From: Rhizobium sp. NFR03
Lineage (GTDB): Bacteria; Pseudomonadota; Alphaproteobacteria; Rhizobiales; Rhizobiaceae
Direction of reading: 5' to 3'
Assembly: GCF_900111275.1 (NCBI RefSeq)
Contig: NZ_FOGR01000001.1
Location: 186,001-250,000 of the forward strand
DNA: 64,000 bases
The notes below the pieces were generated by a model. The model was not told the DNA's origin. It saw only the letters and a program-made list of their open reading frames with translations, and searched no databases. Shown here piece by piece: positions 9,010-19,519 of this stretch; position 1 is the stretch's first letter; each line of letters starts with the position of its first letter. A program made the position numbers and the translations under genes.

Positions 9010-9930
9010 TCAGGAAACCGGCAGAGCGCGATCGAGACCCGTCACGAACAAGCCTGAACGGTCGGCAAGATCGATGGTTGCGGTGCGCTCCAGAACCAGA
9101 GCCCGGCCCGCCTCCACGGCGATCCCCGCAAGGCCCGCCGCCAGTGCGCTCTCGACCGTCGAAGGCCCGATGGAGGGCAGATCTGCGCGAAGATCCTGCT
9201 GCGGCTTGCAAAGCTTGACGAGGACGCCGCGTCGGCGCTGCGAAATTCGTCCGTCGCGACGCAGGCCCGCCACGCGTGCGATCATCGCGTCGGTGCCCTC
9301 AGGTCCCTCGAGCGCGACGACCCGTCCGCCGACCGCGATGGCGCCCTGCCCGACATCGAGCTTGCCGAGCGCATTGGCCGCCGCCGTTGCCGCAGCAATA
9401 TCCCGTTGATCGTCGTCATCCGGCGAAATCCGCCCGATCGGCCCGATGTCGGCCAGAAGCTCCGGCACGATTTCCTGGACGCCGATAACACGCGCACCGC
9501 TTGCCTCGATCAACGCAATTGCCATTTTCAGGACCGCGTCGTCACCGCCCGAAATCAGCGTCTTCAACACCGCTGGCACGCGCGACAGCGTCTTGAGCGT
9601 CGGGCGGATATCCCGCCATTCCGGCCGCCGTTGCACGCCCCCGCTCAGCACGACACGGTCGATACCTTCGTTCCGGAACGTCGCGCTGATATCGCGGAAA
9701 TTTCCGATCCCCAGCGTGCAGCTGTCATAGCCGCCCCAACCGTCCCCGGCCTCGCCGGTCAGCGCGATGATATAGGGGTTTTCGCCATGCGCCCGCGCCG
9801 CATCCGCAACATGATGCGGCAGACGCCCGCCGCCGGCGATGATCGCCAGACGCCCCTGCCTTGCCTGACGAGGAGGTCCCGTGTTCGCCTCCGAAGAATG
9901 GTCCGGGCTCTGGGGCAGTTCGCCCGGCAC
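9010..9930 (-). CDS. lpxI: UDP-2,3-diacylglucosamine pyrophosphatase LpxI
   Basis: The 306-residue protein belongs to the DUF1009/LpxI family, which hydrolyses UDP-2,3-diacylglucosamine to lipid X and UMP in alphaproteobacteria lacking LpxH. Visible features are the N-terminal LAIIAGGGRLPHHVA, the middle VLSGGVQRRP, GVQEIVPELL, and the C-terminal domain with KLCKPQQDLRADLPSIGPSTVE, which holds the conserved catalytic acidic residues. It starts 5 bp after the lpxA stop, so translation is probably coupled, and it precedes lpxB as in other rhizobia. The first 25 residues are not conserved-looking and the true start could lie slightly downstream. Confidence 0.94.
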   Translation of the reverse strand: MPGELPQSPDHSSEANTGPPRQARQGRLAIIAGGGRLPHHVADAARAHGENPYIIALTGEAGDGWGGYDSCTLGIGNFRDISATFRNEGIDRVVLSGGVQRRPEWRDIRPTLKTLSRVPAVLKTLISGGDDAVLKMAIALIEASGARVIGVQEIVPELLADIGPIGRISPDDDDQRDIAAATAAANALGKLDVGQGAIAVGGRVVALEGPEGTDAMIARVAGLRRDGRISQRRRGVLVKLCKPQQDLRADLPSIGPSTVESALAAGLAGIAVEAGRALVLERTATIDLADRSGLFVTGLDRALPVS

Positions 9931-9935
9931 GGCGT

Positions 9936-10748
9936 TCAGCCCTTCTTTCCCCGTGTGGGGGACGAGAGCGCGCGGTCGCTTTCCGCGCCGATGAAGTCGA
10001 GGATTTCCATGACCGGCGCACAGTCCAGATAGTCCTCGCGGATTGCCGCCGCATTGGCCCGAACGGAGCCCTCGCCTTCGAAAATCTGCTTGTAGGCGCG
10101 GCGCACCTGATGGATGACCGCCTTGTCGTGGCCGGCGCGCGACATGCCGACGACGTTCAGGCCCGAGAGAATGCCGGGATTGCCGTTCAGCATGCCATAG
10201 GGGATGACATCGTAGCTGACGGCGGAAAGACCGCCGACAAAAGCCTGCCGCCCGACGCGCGTGAACTGGTGCACGGCCGAACCGCCGCCCAGAATAGCTC
10301 GGTCCTCGACCACGACATGGCCTGCCAGCATCACATTGTTCGACAGGATGATGTTGTTGCCGAGCCGGCAGTCATGCGCCACATGGGCATAGGCCAGGAA
10401 CAGGTTGTTGTCACCGACCGAGGTCAGGCCACCATGCTCCACGGTGCCGGTATTCATCGTCACGCCTTCACGGATCGTGCAGTTTTCGCCGATCACAAGC
10501 CGGGTATCGACCGCACTGTGGTGCACACTCTGCGAATCTCCGCCGATGACGGCCGACGGAAAGATCTTCGTTCCCCGACCGACGCTCGTGCGACCGATTA
10601 CCACCACATGGCTCATCAACACGACGTCGCTCGCAAGCTCAACCTGCCCGCCGACATGACAGAACGGACCGATCGTGACGTTCTCGCCGATTACGGCGCC
10701 GTCTTCGATGACGGCGGACGGATGAACCTTGGCGCTCTCGGCAATCAT
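9936..10748 (-). CDS. lpxA: Acyl-ACP--UDP-N-acetylglucosamine O-acyltransferase
   Basis: LpxA (270 residues) performs the first committed step of lipid A synthesis in the cytoplasm. The sequence is a left-handed beta-helix of hexapeptide repeats from the N-terminus ([27 protein letters not shown]) to about residue 190, with [15 protein letters not shown] carrying the catalytic histidine and [14 protein letters not shown], followed by a helical C-terminal domain ([18 protein letters not shown]). The gene starts 1 bp after the fabZ stop and ends 5 bp before lpxI, within the lipid A operon. Confidence 0.96.
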   Translation of the reverse strand: MIAESAKVHPSAVIEDGAVIGENVTIGPFCHVGGQVELASDVVLMSHVVVIGRTSVGRGTKIFPSAVIGGDSQSVHHSAVDTRLVIGENCTIREGVTMNTGTVEHGGLTSVGDNNLFLAYAHVAHDCRLGNNIILSNNVMLAGHVVVEDRAILGGGSAVHQFTRVGRQAFVGGLSAVSYDVIPYGMLNGNPGILSGLNVVGMSRAGHDKAVIHQVRRAYKQIFEGEGSVRANAAAIREDYLDCAPVMEILDFIGAESDRALSSPTRGKKG

Positions 10749-10749
10749 G

Positions 10750-11262
10750 TCAGGCTTCGTCCTTGCTGATGATCATCGCGCCGATATCCGCTTCCGCGAC
10801 GAGGTGCCCATCGACTTTGGCATCGCAATGAAACTTCCAGATACTGCCGCGCTGCTTCTGCTTGACCACATGATACTCGACCCGGTCGCCCGGCACGACA
10901 GGCTTGCGGAAGCGCGCATTGTCGATGGTCATGAAGTAGACGAGATTGCTCCCGGTCGCCGTCTTTCGCGCACAGATCGCACCCGCCGTCTGCGCCATGC
11001 CCTCGATGAGCAGAACGCCGGGCATGATCGGCTGATCGGGAAAATGGCCTGTGAAATGAGGCTCGTTCGCCGTGACGTTCTTGATGCCGATGGCGGAATT
11101 GTCGCTGTCGATCTCGATGATCTTGTCGACCAGCAGGAAAGGATAGCGGTGTGGCAAGAGCTTCATGATCTCGCGAATGTCGGCCGTGCCGAGAACGGTT
11201 GCCCCAGTGTCGCGCATGGGGGCGTCAGACATTGGGGTGTCGCCCATTGGGGTGTCGTTCAT
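10750..11262 (-). CDS. fabZ: 3-hydroxyacyl-ACP dehydratase FabZ
   Basis: FabZ dehydrates 3-hydroxyacyl-ACP in fatty acid elongation and competes with LpxA for 3-hydroxymyristoyl-ACP, which explains its place in this operon. The hot-dog fold is shown by [14 protein letters not shown] and the catalytic [18 protein letters not shown] followed by [10 protein letters not shown] (His and Glu). At 170 residues it is longer than usual because of an N-terminal repeat ([20 protein letters not shown]) encoded by four 15-bp units, each starting with ATG. The first ATG overlaps the lpxD TGA as ATGA and has GGGAG seven bases upstream. Confidence 0.95.
   Translation of the reverse strand: MNDTPMGDTPMSDAPMRDTGATVLGTADIREIMKLLPHRYPFLLVDKIIEIDSDNSAIGIKNVTANEPHFTGHFPDQPIMPGVLLIEGMAQTAGAICARKTATGSNLVYFMTIDNARFRKPVVPGDRVEYHVVKQKQRGSIWKFHCDAKVDGHLVAEADIGAMIISKDEA
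11203..11262 (-). repeat. Four 15-bp tandem repeats with in-frame ATGs at fabZ start
   Basis: Reading the minus strand, four consecutive 15-nt units start ATGAACGAC, ATGGGCGAC, ATGTCTGAC and ATGCGCGAC. Units 1 and 2 differ at only two or three bases and units 3 and 4 have diverged more. Each unit opens with an in-frame ATG (11262, 11247, 11232, 11217), so the translation start can be debated and repeat slippage would change the N-terminus in steps of five residues. Confidence 0.85.
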
Positions 11263-12329
11263 TGCTTGTCTCCCGTCGTCGTCTTACGCTTTCTTAAGTT
11301 GGCCCGCGCCGCGATCTCTGCCGCTTCCCGCAGGAAGTCACGCATGGGGCGCGCGGGAATGCCGCCGTACCGCTCGCCGGCCGGCACGTCCGCGGCAACG
11401 CCGCTCATCGCGCCGATCTGGCTGCGGTCGCCAATCGTGATATGCCCGTTGATTGCAGCCGCGCCGCCGATCATGACGCCATCGCCGATGCGCGTGCTGC
11501 CGGCAATGCCGACCTTCGCAGCGATGCCGCAATGACGCCCGATACGGACATTATGTCCAACCTGAACGAGATTATCGATCTTGGTGCCTTCGCCGATCAC
11601 CGTGTCGTCCATCGCGCCACGGTCGATCGTCGTGTTCGCGCCGATCTCCACATGATCCTGCAGGATGACGCGGCCGATCTGCACGATCTTGATCATGCCG
11701 CCGCGTGGGCCAGGCGCATTGCCGAAACCGTCCTGCCCGATACGGGCACCGGGATGAATGATGACATTGTTGCCGACGAGCGAGCAGAGAATCGTCGCCC
11801 CAGCCGCAATCGTGCAATCACGACCGATCCGCACACCCGGGCCGATGACGACGCCGGCCGCGATGCGCGTGCCCGAGCCGATCTCGACCCCTGCCCCGAT
11901 CACCGCCGTTGCCTCGATGTCAACGCCGTCTTCCAGCCGCGCCGTGGAATCGACGAACGCCGCCGGCGAGATACCGCTTTGTCCGCCAAGGTTCTGGATC
12001 GGGCGCAGCGCTTCGGGATGGAAGATGGCGCCGGCAAGCGCGAAGGCGGTGTGCGGATATTTCGCGAGCAGCACCGGAATATGCGGCGGCACGATCGACG
12101 CGACACTTTCGTCGCAGATCACGGCGGCCGCCTGCGATGTCGTGAACTCGTCACGATATCGCCGTTGCAACATGTAGCAGATCTCGTTCGGGCGAGCCCG
12201 ATAGGTCGGTGCAACGGACGAGACGATCCGGTCACCGGCCGTCTCGTCCTGCAGCGAAGCGCCGATGCGCTCCGCCAGATCACTCAGGCGGAGCCCGTCA
12301 TGCGGCGGGAAAAACCAGTTAGCATCCAT
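11259..12329 (-). CDS. lpxD: UDP-3-O-(3-hydroxymyristoyl)glucosamine N-acyltransferase
   Basis: LpxD (356 residues) adds the second acyl chain in lipid A synthesis. An N-terminal uridine-binding domain ([19 protein letters not shown] onward) is followed by many hexapeptide repeats ([31 protein letters not shown]) and the active-site loop [19 protein letters not shown], then [22 protein letters not shown] chose the ATG at 12329, preceded by GGAG with 8-nt spacing, over a frame nine codons longer. It starts 48 bp after bamA and its TGA overlaps the fabZ ATG. Confidence 0.95.
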   Translation of the reverse strand: MDANWFFPPHDGLRLSDLAERIGASLQDETAGDRIVSSVAPTYRARPNEICYMLQRRYRDEFTTSQAAAVICDESVASIVPPHIPVLLAKYPHTAFALAGAIFHPEALRPIQNLGGQSGISPAAFVDSTARLEDGVDIEATAVIGAGVEIGSGTRIAAGVVIGPGVRIGRDCTIAAGATILCSLVGNNVIIHPGARIGQDGFGNAPGPRGGMIKIVQIGRVILQDHVEIGANTTIDRGAMDDTVIGEGTKIDNLVQVGHNVRIGRHCGIAAKVGIAGSTRIGDGVMIGGAAAINGHITIGDRSQIGAMSGVAADVPAGERYGGIPARPMRDFLREAAEIAARANLRKRKTTTGDKQ

Positions 12330-12376
12330 GGGCCAGACTCCAGAACAGTTTGGCATGCAGTTCTGGACTGCCGATA

Positions 12377-14719
12377 TCAGAAATTCGACGAAATACCGAA
12401 CTTGATGTTCTGTACCTTGTCGTAATCTTCCTTGGCGATCGGAACAGCGTAATCGACGCGGAGCGGACCGAAGGGCGAAGCCCAGAGGAGACCGACACCA
12501 AGCGATGCGCGCAGAGATGCATCCGTACCGACGATCCGGTCGCTGGCGCGTGTGCTGACATCGTTGCCATACAGCGTGCCGGCATCTGCGAAGACGGCGC
12601 CACGGAAGCCCGCATCACGCGGAACGCCCGGAAGCGGGAACGTCGCTTCAGCCGAAGCCGTGAAGTACGTCGTGCCGCCGATGGCATCGTCATACTCGCG
12701 GCTGCGCGGACCGATACCGTTACGTTCGAAGCCACGGACTTCGTTGCTGCCGATCTGGAACTGGTCGAACACCTCCATCTCGCCGCCCGTGCCGAAGACA
12801 TGGCCTGCACCGGCCGACAGCGACCCGATCACGTCGGCGTCGTCGTTAAGCGTGTAGTACCACTTGGCCTTGGCCGTCAGCTTGTAGAAATCGGACGTGC
12901 CGCCGAGACCGGCAAATTCCTGCGTCGCCGTTGCCAGGATGCCTTCATGCGGCAGCTGGGCATCGTCGAGCGAATTGTAGGTGAACGAGTTCGAGATCGA
13001 CGAACGGGTCCATGGCGAGAAATTCACGACGCGACGGTAAGGCGACGACAGATCGGAGAGCTCGTCGTCGGACGCGTGATAGTCCAGTTCCGTGTAGTTG
13101 TAGCGCAGCGTCGACGACAGTCGCTCGGTGATCGGCGCGGTGACGCGCAGGCTGAAGCCCTGATCCTCGTAGCTGTAGTTGTCGTCGTTGAAATCGTTCT
13201 CGTTCTTGAAGACGTCGAAGCCGGCAGCCAGGCGATAGCCGAGGAAGTAGGGCTCCGTGAACGAAACGTTGTAGGTCTTGCTGTCTTCGCCGCGACCGGC
13301 TGCAATGCGGATGTACTGACCACGTCCGAGGAAGTTCTTTTCCTCAATCGAGGCTTCCACGAGGAAGCCGCCGCCATTGCCGGCCGAGTAGCCGGCGCCG
13401 ATGCCGAACGAACCCGTCGACTGATCCTGCACATCGACGATGACGACAACGCGGTCGGACGCCGTGCCGGCCTGGGTCGAGATGTTGACGGTCGAGAAGT
13501 AGCCGAGAGCTTCGAGGCGGCGCTTGGCCGTCGCGATCATTTCCTGGTTGAAGGCGTCGCCTTCGCTCATGTCGAACTCGCGACGGATCACGTAGTCGCG
13601 CGTGCGGGTGTTGCCGCGGATTTCGATGCGTTCGATATAGGCGCGCTCACCCTGATCGACGAGATAATCGACGGCGATCGTGCGGCCCGCAAAGTCGCGG
13701 TTGCCGCGCGGCGTGACGCGAGCGAAGGGATACCCCTGCGCGGCGACGCGCTTGGAGATCTCCGACATCGTTTCCTGAACGTCCTTGGCCTTGTAGATCG
13801 TACCCTGACGGCTCTGAACCAGACCCTTCAGTTCCTCGGCGTTGACGCCCTCGACGGTCGACTCGACATTCACCGGGCCGAAGTCGTAACGCTCGCCTTC
13901 TTCGACCGTAATCGTAATCGTGTATTCGTTCGACGTCTCGTCGAGAACGGCATCCGAGCTTACGACACGGAAGTCGGCATAGCCGCGATTGTAATAGAAC
14001 TGGCGAAGCTGCTCCTCGTCGGCACGCAGCTTGTCGGCATTGTAGACGTCCTTCCGGTTGAGGAAGGACAGAATGCCGGACTTCTTGGTGGCGATGACGC
14101 CCTGAAGACGACCGTCGCTATAGGCGTTGTTGCCGACGAAGTTGATCGAGCGGATCTTGGTCCGGTCACCCTCGTTAACGACGAAAGCAACGTTGATCCG
14201 GCCTTCGGCGATCGGCGCCGTCTGAACGGTTACGGTCACATCGTTGCGGCCGATGGCCGCGTAGGCGTCCTTGATCGTCTGGATATCAGCCTGCGCGGTC
14301 GCCTCGCTATAGGCGCCCAGCGAACGGGTCTTGACGACACCAGCCAGCTTTTCGTCGGTGATCTTGCGGTTGCCGTTGAAGACGACCTGATTGATCAGGT
14401 TGTTCTCGCTGACGGAAACGACCAGCGCGCCACCGGAGACGTTGATGCTGACGTTGGAGAAGTACCCCGTGGCGTACAGGCGCTTCACCGAAGCGTCGAT
14501 ATCGCTGTTGGTGAACTCCCGGCCGGGAACGATGGTGATGTTGGAGCGAACCGTCTCGGCGCTGACGCGCGTTGCGCCACGAACGTCGATACGACGGATC
14601 GTCGCAGCTTCAGCGACAGACGCACTGGCAAGAACGACGACGCCAGTTCCAGATGCGACAATCCCTGCAGACAGCGCAACCGCCGACACCGCGTTCAAAA
14701 ACTTTGAACCAGCCTTCAT
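12377..14719 (-). CDS. bamA: Outer membrane protein assembly factor BamA
   Basis: BamA (780 residues) is the essential outer-membrane insertase for beta-barrel proteins. A signal peptide covers about residues 1-38 ([17 protein letters not shown] ... ASVAEA), followed by five POTRA domains (from [17 protein letters not shown] to about residue 430) and a C-terminal 16-strand barrel. The barrel contains [15 protein letters not shown] in the loop-6 region and ends in a terminal phenylalanine (GISSNF), the usual BAM signal. It lies between rseP (233 bp upstream) and lpxD, the conserved alphaproteobacterial order. Confidence 0.97.
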   Translation of the reverse strand: MKAGSKFLNAVSAVALSAGIVASGTGVVVLASASVAEAATIRRIDVRGATRVSAETVRSNITIVPGREFTNSDIDASVKRLYATGYFSNVSINVSGGALVVSVSENNLINQVVFNGNRKITDEKLAGVVKTRSLGAYSEATAQADIQTIKDAYAAIGRNDVTVTVQTAPIAEGRINVAFVVNEGDRTKIRSINFVGNNAYSDGRLQGVIATKKSGILSFLNRKDVYNADKLRADEEQLRQFYYNRGYADFRVVSSDAVLDETSNEYTITITVEEGERYDFGPVNVESTVEGVNAEELKGLVQSRQGTIYKAKDVQETMSEISKRVAAQGYPFARVTPRGNRDFAGRTIAVDYLVDQGERAYIERIEIRGNTRTRDYVIRREFDMSEGDAFNQEMIATAKRRLEALGYFSTVNISTQAGTASDRVVVIVDVQDQSTGSFGIGAGYSAGNGGGFLVEASIEEKNFLGRGQYIRIAAGRGEDSKTYNVSFTEPYFLGYRLAAGFDVFKNENDFNDDNYSYEDQGFSLRVTAPITERLSSTLRYNYTELDYHASDDELSDLSSPYRRVVNFSPWTRSSISNSFTYNSLDDAQLPHEGILATATQEFAGLGGTSDFYKLTAKAKWYYTLNDDADVIGSLSAGAGHVFGTGGEMEVFDQFQIGSNEVRGFERNGIGPRSREYDDAIGGTTYFTASAEATFPLPGVPRDAGFRGAVFADAGTLYGNDVSTRASDRIVGTDASLRASLGVGLLWASPFGPLRVDYAVPIAKEDYDKVQNIKFGISSNF

Positions 14720-14952
14720 GTTCTGATCTTACCTTCTTCCAATGTCCCGCGGCGAACTCGTGCCGACTCCGGTCATGCCTGCCGTTTTACCCGCTTTTCT
14801 CATACAAGCAAGGTAGCACGTTAATTTCCGTTTACTTCAATTCCCACCGTGGCTGAACGGCCACTACTGAGGAGAATTATCGTAAACAAATCGTTTCTAA
14901 TCAAATCGTTGAAGAGAAGCCTTGCTCCTGTTTAGCGCCTCTTCCTTAACCT

Positions 14953-16107
14953 TTAGCCAACCGAGCCGCTCATTCGTCCGACAAGTGACGAAATATCGTT
15001 CCAGGTTGCGAAAACCATCAGCATCAGGACCATGGCAAAGCCGATGCGGAAAGCGATGTCCTGCGCGGAGGGGCCGAGCGGCCGCCCACGCACAGCTTCG
15101 ATCGCATAGAACATCAGGTGTCCGCCGTCGAGCACCGGGACCGGCATCAGGTTGAGAAGACCGATGGAGACCGAGAGAACGGCGGCGAGCTGCAGCACGG
15201 CGGCAATACCGAGTGTTGCCATCTGCCCGGACGCCTGCGCCACCCGGATCGGGCCGCCGAGCTGGTCGGCCTTCATATGGCCGGTCACGAGATTGCCGAT
15301 ATAGGCGAAGGTGCCGGTGACGATATGCCAGCTCTCCACGGCGCCCTGCCCGATCGCCTCCAGCGGACCGAAACTCTGGAGGCGGAAATTGCCGCTCTCC
15401 TGGTTCGTCAGAATGCCGATAATGCCCATTTCCATCTTGTTGCCGAACTGGTCGGTGATCTCGGTGCGTTTCGGCACCATCGGCACCTGCAGCAGCTGCC
15501 CGTCGCGACGGATCTCAACGACGATGGGCATTTCCGGGCGCACGCCGACATAGCGGCGCACGTCGTCGAACGTCGTCACGGTGGAGCCGTCGATGGAGAC
15601 GAGAAGGTCGCCCGGTCGAATGCCCGATTCGGCCGCCGCACTGCCGGCCTTCACCTCGGAGACGACGGGATCGGCGATCGGCTTGCCATAGGTCGAAAAC
15701 AGAAGCGCATAGATGACGATGGCGAGGATGAAATTGGCGATCGGCCCGGCGGCAACGGTCGCCGCGCGCTTCCAAAGCGCCGCTCCCAGAAAGGTCCGCA
15801 CGCGTTCCTCGGCCGAGAGCCCCTCGAGCTTCTGGTAATCCGGGGTGCTCGCCGCATCCTCATCGCCATAGAACTTCACGTAGCCGCCGAGCGGAATGGC
15901 GCAGAACTTCCAGCGCGTTCCGTGCCGGTCGTTGAAGCCCACCAGTTCCGGTCCGAATCCGATGGAGAAGGCCACGATCTTGATGCCCGACCAACGGCCG
16001 ACGAGATAGTGCCCCATTTCATGCACGAAGACGAGCAGCGTGAGAACCAGCAGAAACGGGACGATATAGCCCACGAACAGATGGAGAAGATCGGCAAGGT
16101 AAGTCAT
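14953..16107 (-). CDS. rseP: RIP metalloprotease RseP (site-2 protease family)
   Basis: This inner-membrane zinc protease (384 residues) cleaves membrane-embedded anti-sigma factors or signal peptides. The first membrane segment contains HEMGH (residues 29-33, from the start used here). A PDZ domain sits in the middle (AGSAAAESGIRPGDLLVSIDG) and the C-terminal helices carry NLMPVPVLDGGH with the third zinc ligand. The ATG at 16107 has AAGGA upstream and gives MTYLADLLHLFVGY; the 23-residue longer frame lacks a ribosome-binding site. It follows cdsA by 165 bp. Confidence 0.95.
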   Translation of the reverse strand: MTYLADLLHLFVGYIVPFLLVLTLLVFVHEMGHYLVGRWSGIKIVAFSIGFGPELVGFNDRHGTRWKFCAIPLGGYVKFYGDEDAASTPDYQKLEGLSAEERVRTFLGAALWKRAATVAAGPIANFILAIVIYALLFSTYGKPIADPVVSEVKAGSAAAESGIRPGDLLVSIDGSTVTTFDDVRRYVGVRPEMPIVVEIRRDGQLLQVPMVPKRTEITDQFGNKMEMGIIGILTNQESGNFRLQSFGPLEAIGQGAVESWHIVTGTFAYIGNLVTGHMKADQLGGPIRVAQASGQMATLGIAAVLQLAAVLSVSIGLLNLMPVPVLDGGHLMFYAIEAVRGRPLGPSAQDIAFRIGFAMVLMLMVFATWNDISSLVGRMSGSVG

Positions 16108-16272
16108 TGTCGTCCTTGTCAGTTCGCCGTAGGCGGGCTCAGGTCGCCGGAGGCTGTTTCGTCGGCGTCGGCACACGTCTTATAGAGGCGGCAGATGCGA
16201 TGCGATACGGGCCGCGAAATCACGTTTCTGCGGGACGGTCATCGGTTCGCCCGTATCCCCGCTGTCATCAGG

Positions 16273-17112
16273 TCACAGCCCCAGGAGCAGAGACCCGATC
16301 TTGCCGCCAGCGCCCGTCATGGCTTCCCCCAGAGCAATGATCAGCGCCGCGAAACAGGCGACCACGAGCCCGTCCACCCGGTCCCAGACGCCGCCATGCC
16401 CCGGAATGATGCGGCCGCTGTCCTTCACGCCGCACCGGCGCTTCACATAGGATTCGAAGAGATCGCCGCACTGGCTCGCAATCGACAGCACCAGCGCGAC
16501 GAGCGGTATGCGCGCATCTTCGAGCGAGAAGTAGGAGGCATAGACAGCGGTGCCTGCAACGACGCCGGAGACGGCGCCGCCGATGGCGCCGGACCACGTC
16601 TTGCCGGGCGAGATACTGGGCGCAAGCTTCGGCCCGCCGATGGCGCGGCCGAAGAAAAAGGCGAGAATGTCCGTTGCCCAGACCACCGCGAAGACGAAGA
16701 GCATGGCGACGAAGCCGACCTGGGTGTCGTCACGAATGGTCGCAAGCGAGATCGTCGTCATCCCGGCATAGGCGACGCCGCCCGGAAGCCACCAGCCCCG
16801 CCCCCCGTTCCGTCCCTCGAATCGGGACCAGACGATGGCGGCGATGGATGCGAGAATGAGCACCGGCAACGCATATTCGTCGCCACCGCCGATGATGAGG
16901 ACGGCCACGACCGCCTGCACACCCCAGCCGGCGAAATAGGCGCCACGATCGCCTTCGGCGATCCGCGTCATGCTCGTCCACTCATGCCAGACGGCAAGCC
17001 CGATGATAGCCGAGAGAATCGCGAAGGCGGGACCGCCGATCCACGTGTCGCCAAGCGCGACGGCCGCAAGCACGATGCCGGAGACGATCCGGAGCTGGAG
17101 TTCGCGGCTCAT
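16273..17112 (-). CDS. cdsA: Phosphatidate cytidylyltransferase
   Basis: CdsA (279 residues) makes CDP-diacylglycerol, the precursor of membrane phospholipids. It is a multi-spanning membrane protein with at least six hydrophobic segments and the full family signature near the C-terminus, SYVKRRCGVKDSGRIIPG followed by HGGVWDRVDG. PGKTWSGAIGGAVSG is also typical. Its ATG overlaps the uppS stop by one base (TGATG on the minus strand), so the two are translationally coupled. Confidence 0.96.
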   Translation of the reverse strand: MSRELQLRIVSGIVLAAVALGDTWIGGPAFAILSAIIGLAVWHEWTSMTRIAEGDRGAYFAGWGVQAVVAVLIIGGGDEYALPVLILASIAAIVWSRFEGRNGGRGWWLPGGVAYAGMTTISLATIRDDTQVGFVAMLFVFAVVWATDILAFFFGRAIGGPKLAPSISPGKTWSGAIGGAVSGVVAGTAVYASYFSLEDARIPLVALVLSIASQCGDLFESYVKRRCGVKDSGRIIPGHGGVWDRVDGLVVACFAALIIALGEAMTGAGGKIGSLLLGL

Positions 17113-17879
17113 CAGGAACCGACCGCAAGGCTGGCAGGAGGCGGGGTGGCGGAAGACGCTGGAGCGACATTGCCGAAACGCCGCTCGCGCTGGCGATAGA
17201 CGTCGATGGCGCGCATCAGCAGGGTCCGGTCGAAGTCCGGCCAGTATTCCGGCATGAACACGAACTCGGAATAGGCGGATTGCCAGAGCAGGAAGTTGGA
17301 CAGCCGCTCCTCGCCGCTGGTGCGGATCACGAGGTCGGGATCCGGCATGCCGGCCGTGTCGAGCCGGCTGGCGATCAGCGGCGGCGTGATCTGCTGGGGA
17401 CTGAGCCGTCCCTCGGCGACATCCACCGCCAGCGACTGCATGGCCCGGGCAATCTCGTCACGCGAGCCGTAGTTGAAGGCGATGCAGACGGTGATCGCCG
17501 TATTGTTGCGCGTCGTTTCCTCGGCTTCCAGCAGCAGCGGCAACACGTCACTGCGCAGGTTCCAGCGATCGCCGATAATGCGGACCCGCACGTTCTGGCG
17601 ATGCAGCTCCGCCAGATCCCGGCGGATGAAGACCTTGAGCAGACCCATGAGGTCGTTGACTTCAGGCTCGGGCCGGCTCCAGTTCTCCGAGGAGAAGGCA
17701 TAGAGCGTGAGATACCGGATACCGAGTTCGCCTGCCGCGCGCACCGTCTCGCGCACGGCCTCGACACCCTTGCGATGTCCCATGGTCCGCGGCAGACCGC
17801 GCCGGGCGGCCCAACGGCCATTGCCGTCCATGATGATGGCAACGTGCGCGGGAAGCATTCTGGCGGACGGATCGGACAT
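17112..17879 (-). CDS. uppS: Isoprenyl transferase (undecaprenyl diphosphate synthase)
   Basis: The cis-prenyltransferase (255 residues) builds undecaprenyl diphosphate, the lipid carrier for peptidoglycan and O-antigen. Signature elements: [17 protein letters not shown] with the catalytic Asp, [22 protein letters not shown], and the C-terminal [20 protein letters not shown] used the ATG at 17879 because the only longer start is a TTG at 17915 with an implausible leader. It lies between frr (45 bp upstream) and cdsA, with which it overlaps. Confidence 0.95.
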   Translation of the reverse strand: MSDPSARMLPAHVAIIMDGNGRWAARRGLPRTMGHRKGVEAVRETVRAAGELGIRYLTLYAFSSENWSRPEPEVNDLMGLLKVFIRRDLAELHRQNVRVRIIGDRWNLRSDVLPLLLEAEETTRNNTAITVCIAFNYGSRDEIARAMQSLAVDVAEGRLSPQQITPPLIASRLDTAGMPDPDLVIRTSGEERLSNFLLWQSAYSEFVFMPEYWPDFDRTLLMRAIDVYRQRERRFGNVAPASSATPPPASLAVGS

Positions 17880-17923
17880 GGACGGCCTGACTTCGCAGAG
17901 GAGGAGAAAATGCAATATGCAGT

Positions 17924-18484
17924 CTAGACCTGCATGATTTCCTTTTCCTTATCGACGAGCAAGCGATCGACGTCGGAAATCATGTCGTCGGTCATCTTCT
18001 GGACCTTCTCCGACTGGATACGGCTGATGTCCTGGCCGATCGTGCCGTCCTTTTCCGCCTTTTTCAGGTTGTCCATACCGTCGCGGCGCACGTGACGGAT
18101 CGCAACCTTGCTCTTCTCGGCGTAATCATGCGCCACCTTCACCAGCGACCGGCGACGCTCCTCGTTGAGCTCCGGCAGCGGGATCCGCAGCGTCTGGCCG
18201 TCCATGATCGGGTTGAGGCCGAGATTCGATTCGCGAATCGCCCGGTCCACGGCGTTCACCATGGAGCGGTCCCAGACGGAGACGCCGAGCATGCGCGGCT
18301 CGGGCACCGTGATGTTGGCGACCTGGTTCAGGGGTACGCGCGAGCCATAGGCCTCGACCATCACCGGATCGAGAACGTTGGCCGAGGCCCGTCCCGTCCG
18401 CAGCGAGGCGATGTCGTTCTTGAACGCATTGATCGCGCCATCCATGCGGCGCTTCAGGTCGTTGAGGTCGATACCTTCACTCAT
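17924..18484 (-). CDS. frr: Ribosome recycling factor
   Basis: RRF (186 residues) splits post-termination ribosomes together with EF-G. The sequence has the long three-helix bundle ([34 protein letters not shown]) and the inserted beta domain ([20 protein letters not shown]), with [20 protein letters not shown]. Three in-frame ATGs are close together; the one at 18484 has GGGAG at 7-nt spacing and gives the exact family length, while 18490 is too near the ribosome-binding site. It lies 71 bp downstream of pyrH. Confidence 0.96.
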   Translation of the reverse strand: MSEGIDLNDLKRRMDGAINAFKNDIASLRTGRASANVLDPVMVEAYGSRVPLNQVANITVPEPRMLGVSVWDRSMVNAVDRAIRESNLGLNPIMDGQTLRIPLPELNEERRRSLVKVAHDYAEKSKVAIRHVRRDGMDNLKKAEKDGTIGQDISRIQSEKVQKMTDDMISDVDRLLVDKEKEIMQV

Positions 18485-18555
18485 CTTCATTCTCCCTGCT
18501 CGATCGGAGCGATCCCGCATGCACGAGACCGCCGCTTCGTCTGTTGGCCGCTCTT

Positions 18556-19278
18556 TCAGTTGTCGGTGACGATGGTGGCGCGGCCGCCACCCGTCAGGAT
18601 ATCGGTGAACCCGCCCTTCTCGTGGATCGAGAAGACGATGATCGGAATGCTGTTTTCGCGCGCGAGCGCGACGGCGGAAACGTCCATGACGGCGAGGCCC
18701 TTGTCCAGGACTTCGCTATGCGTGAGCCGCTCGAAGCGGGTCGCCGTCGGGTCTTTCTTGGGATCGGCCGAGTAGATGCCGTCTACCTGGGTGCCCTTGA
18801 AGATCGCCTGTGCTCCCATTTCCGCAGCGCGAAGTGCCGCCGCCGAATCGGTCGTGAAGAAGGGGTTGCCCGTGCCACCCGCGAAAATCACGACGCGGCC
18901 GAGAGACAGGTGGTAAAGCGTCGCGCGCTGCGAGAAGCTCTCGCAGATCTCCGGCATGGCGATAGCCGACAGCACCACCGTGTCGATCTCGAGCTTGCGC
19001 AGCGATGTGGCCAGCGCCAGCGCGTTGATGACGGTCGCCAGCATGCCCATATGGTCACCCGTCACGCGGTCACCACCCTTGGATGCAACCGCGACGCCGC
19101 GGAAGATGTTGCCGCCGCCGACGACCACACCCACTTCGACGCCCATGGCGCGCGCGGCGGCGATATCGGAGGCGATCCGGTCGACAACGGTGACGTCGAT
19201 GCCAAAGCCCTGGTTGCCCATCAGCGCTTCGCCGGAGGCTTTCAAAAGCACGCGTTTATAGAGCGGTTCGGCCGGCAT
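18556..19278 (-). CDS. pyrH: UMP kinase
   Basis: PyrH (240 residues) phosphorylates UMP to UDP in pyrimidine synthesis; it belongs to the amino-acid kinase fold, not the P-loop kinases. Motifs: [14 protein letters not shown] at the N-terminus, [42 protein letters not shown] and [13 protein letters not shown]. The ATG at 19278 has AGGAG six bases upstream and gives the normal length. Upstream, between tsf and this gene, lies a run of stem-loops (19402-19493). Confidence 0.96.
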   Translation of the reverse strand: MPAEPLYKRVLLKASGEALMGNQGFGIDVTVVDRIASDIAAARAMGVEVGVVVGGGNIFRGVAVASKGGDRVTGDHMGMLATVINALALATSLRKLEIDTVVLSAIAMPEICESFSQRATLYHLSLGRVVIFAGGTGNPFFTTDSAAALRAAEMGAQAIFKGTQVDGIYSADPKKDPTATRFERLTHSEVLDKGLAVMDVSAVALARENSIPIIVFSIHEKGGFTDILTGGGRATIVTDN

Positions 19279-19401
19279 CGTCACTCCTGTCGTGGCGCGC
19301 GTCCGGTCGTCCGGCGCGCTGTTGGGTCGAGAATACGGCACTCGTAGAGGCTGCATCGGATATGGACAATCAGGCAGCCAGACGGCGCCGGTTGCGGCAA
19401 G

Positions 19402-19493
19402 CCGGATGAACGCAGATTGCGTGTATCCGGGCGGACGCAGATTGCGTCCAGCCGGATACACGAAGGGCACCGCGTTGTCCACGCGATGCCCTT
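19402..19493 (-). promoter_or_regulatory. Three tandem hairpins, two mutually exclusive, between tsf and pyrH
   Basis: The arms CCGGAT (19402-19407), ATCCGG (19425-19430) and CCGGAT (19452-19457) allow two competing structures. One is 19402-19430 with inner ACGCA/TGCGT. The other is stronger, 19420-19462, with an 11-bp outer stem (CGTGTATCCGG) and a 7-bp inner stem (GGACGCA/TGCGTCC). A third hairpin at 19463-19493 pairs AAGGGCA with TGCCCTT. No T-run follows on the minus strand, so simple intrinsic termination is unlikely; processing, pausing or a repeat element are alternatives. Confidence 0.6.
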
Positions 19494-19519
19494 CCGATTT
19501 GCGCAAAGCCGAAGAAGAA

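Noticed and set aside
12350-14707. A very long plus-strand open frame (785 codons) antisense to bamA
   Set aside because: bamA on the minus strand is certain by POTRA and barrel features; the antisense frame is a by-product of high-GC codon bias and has no recognisable domain.
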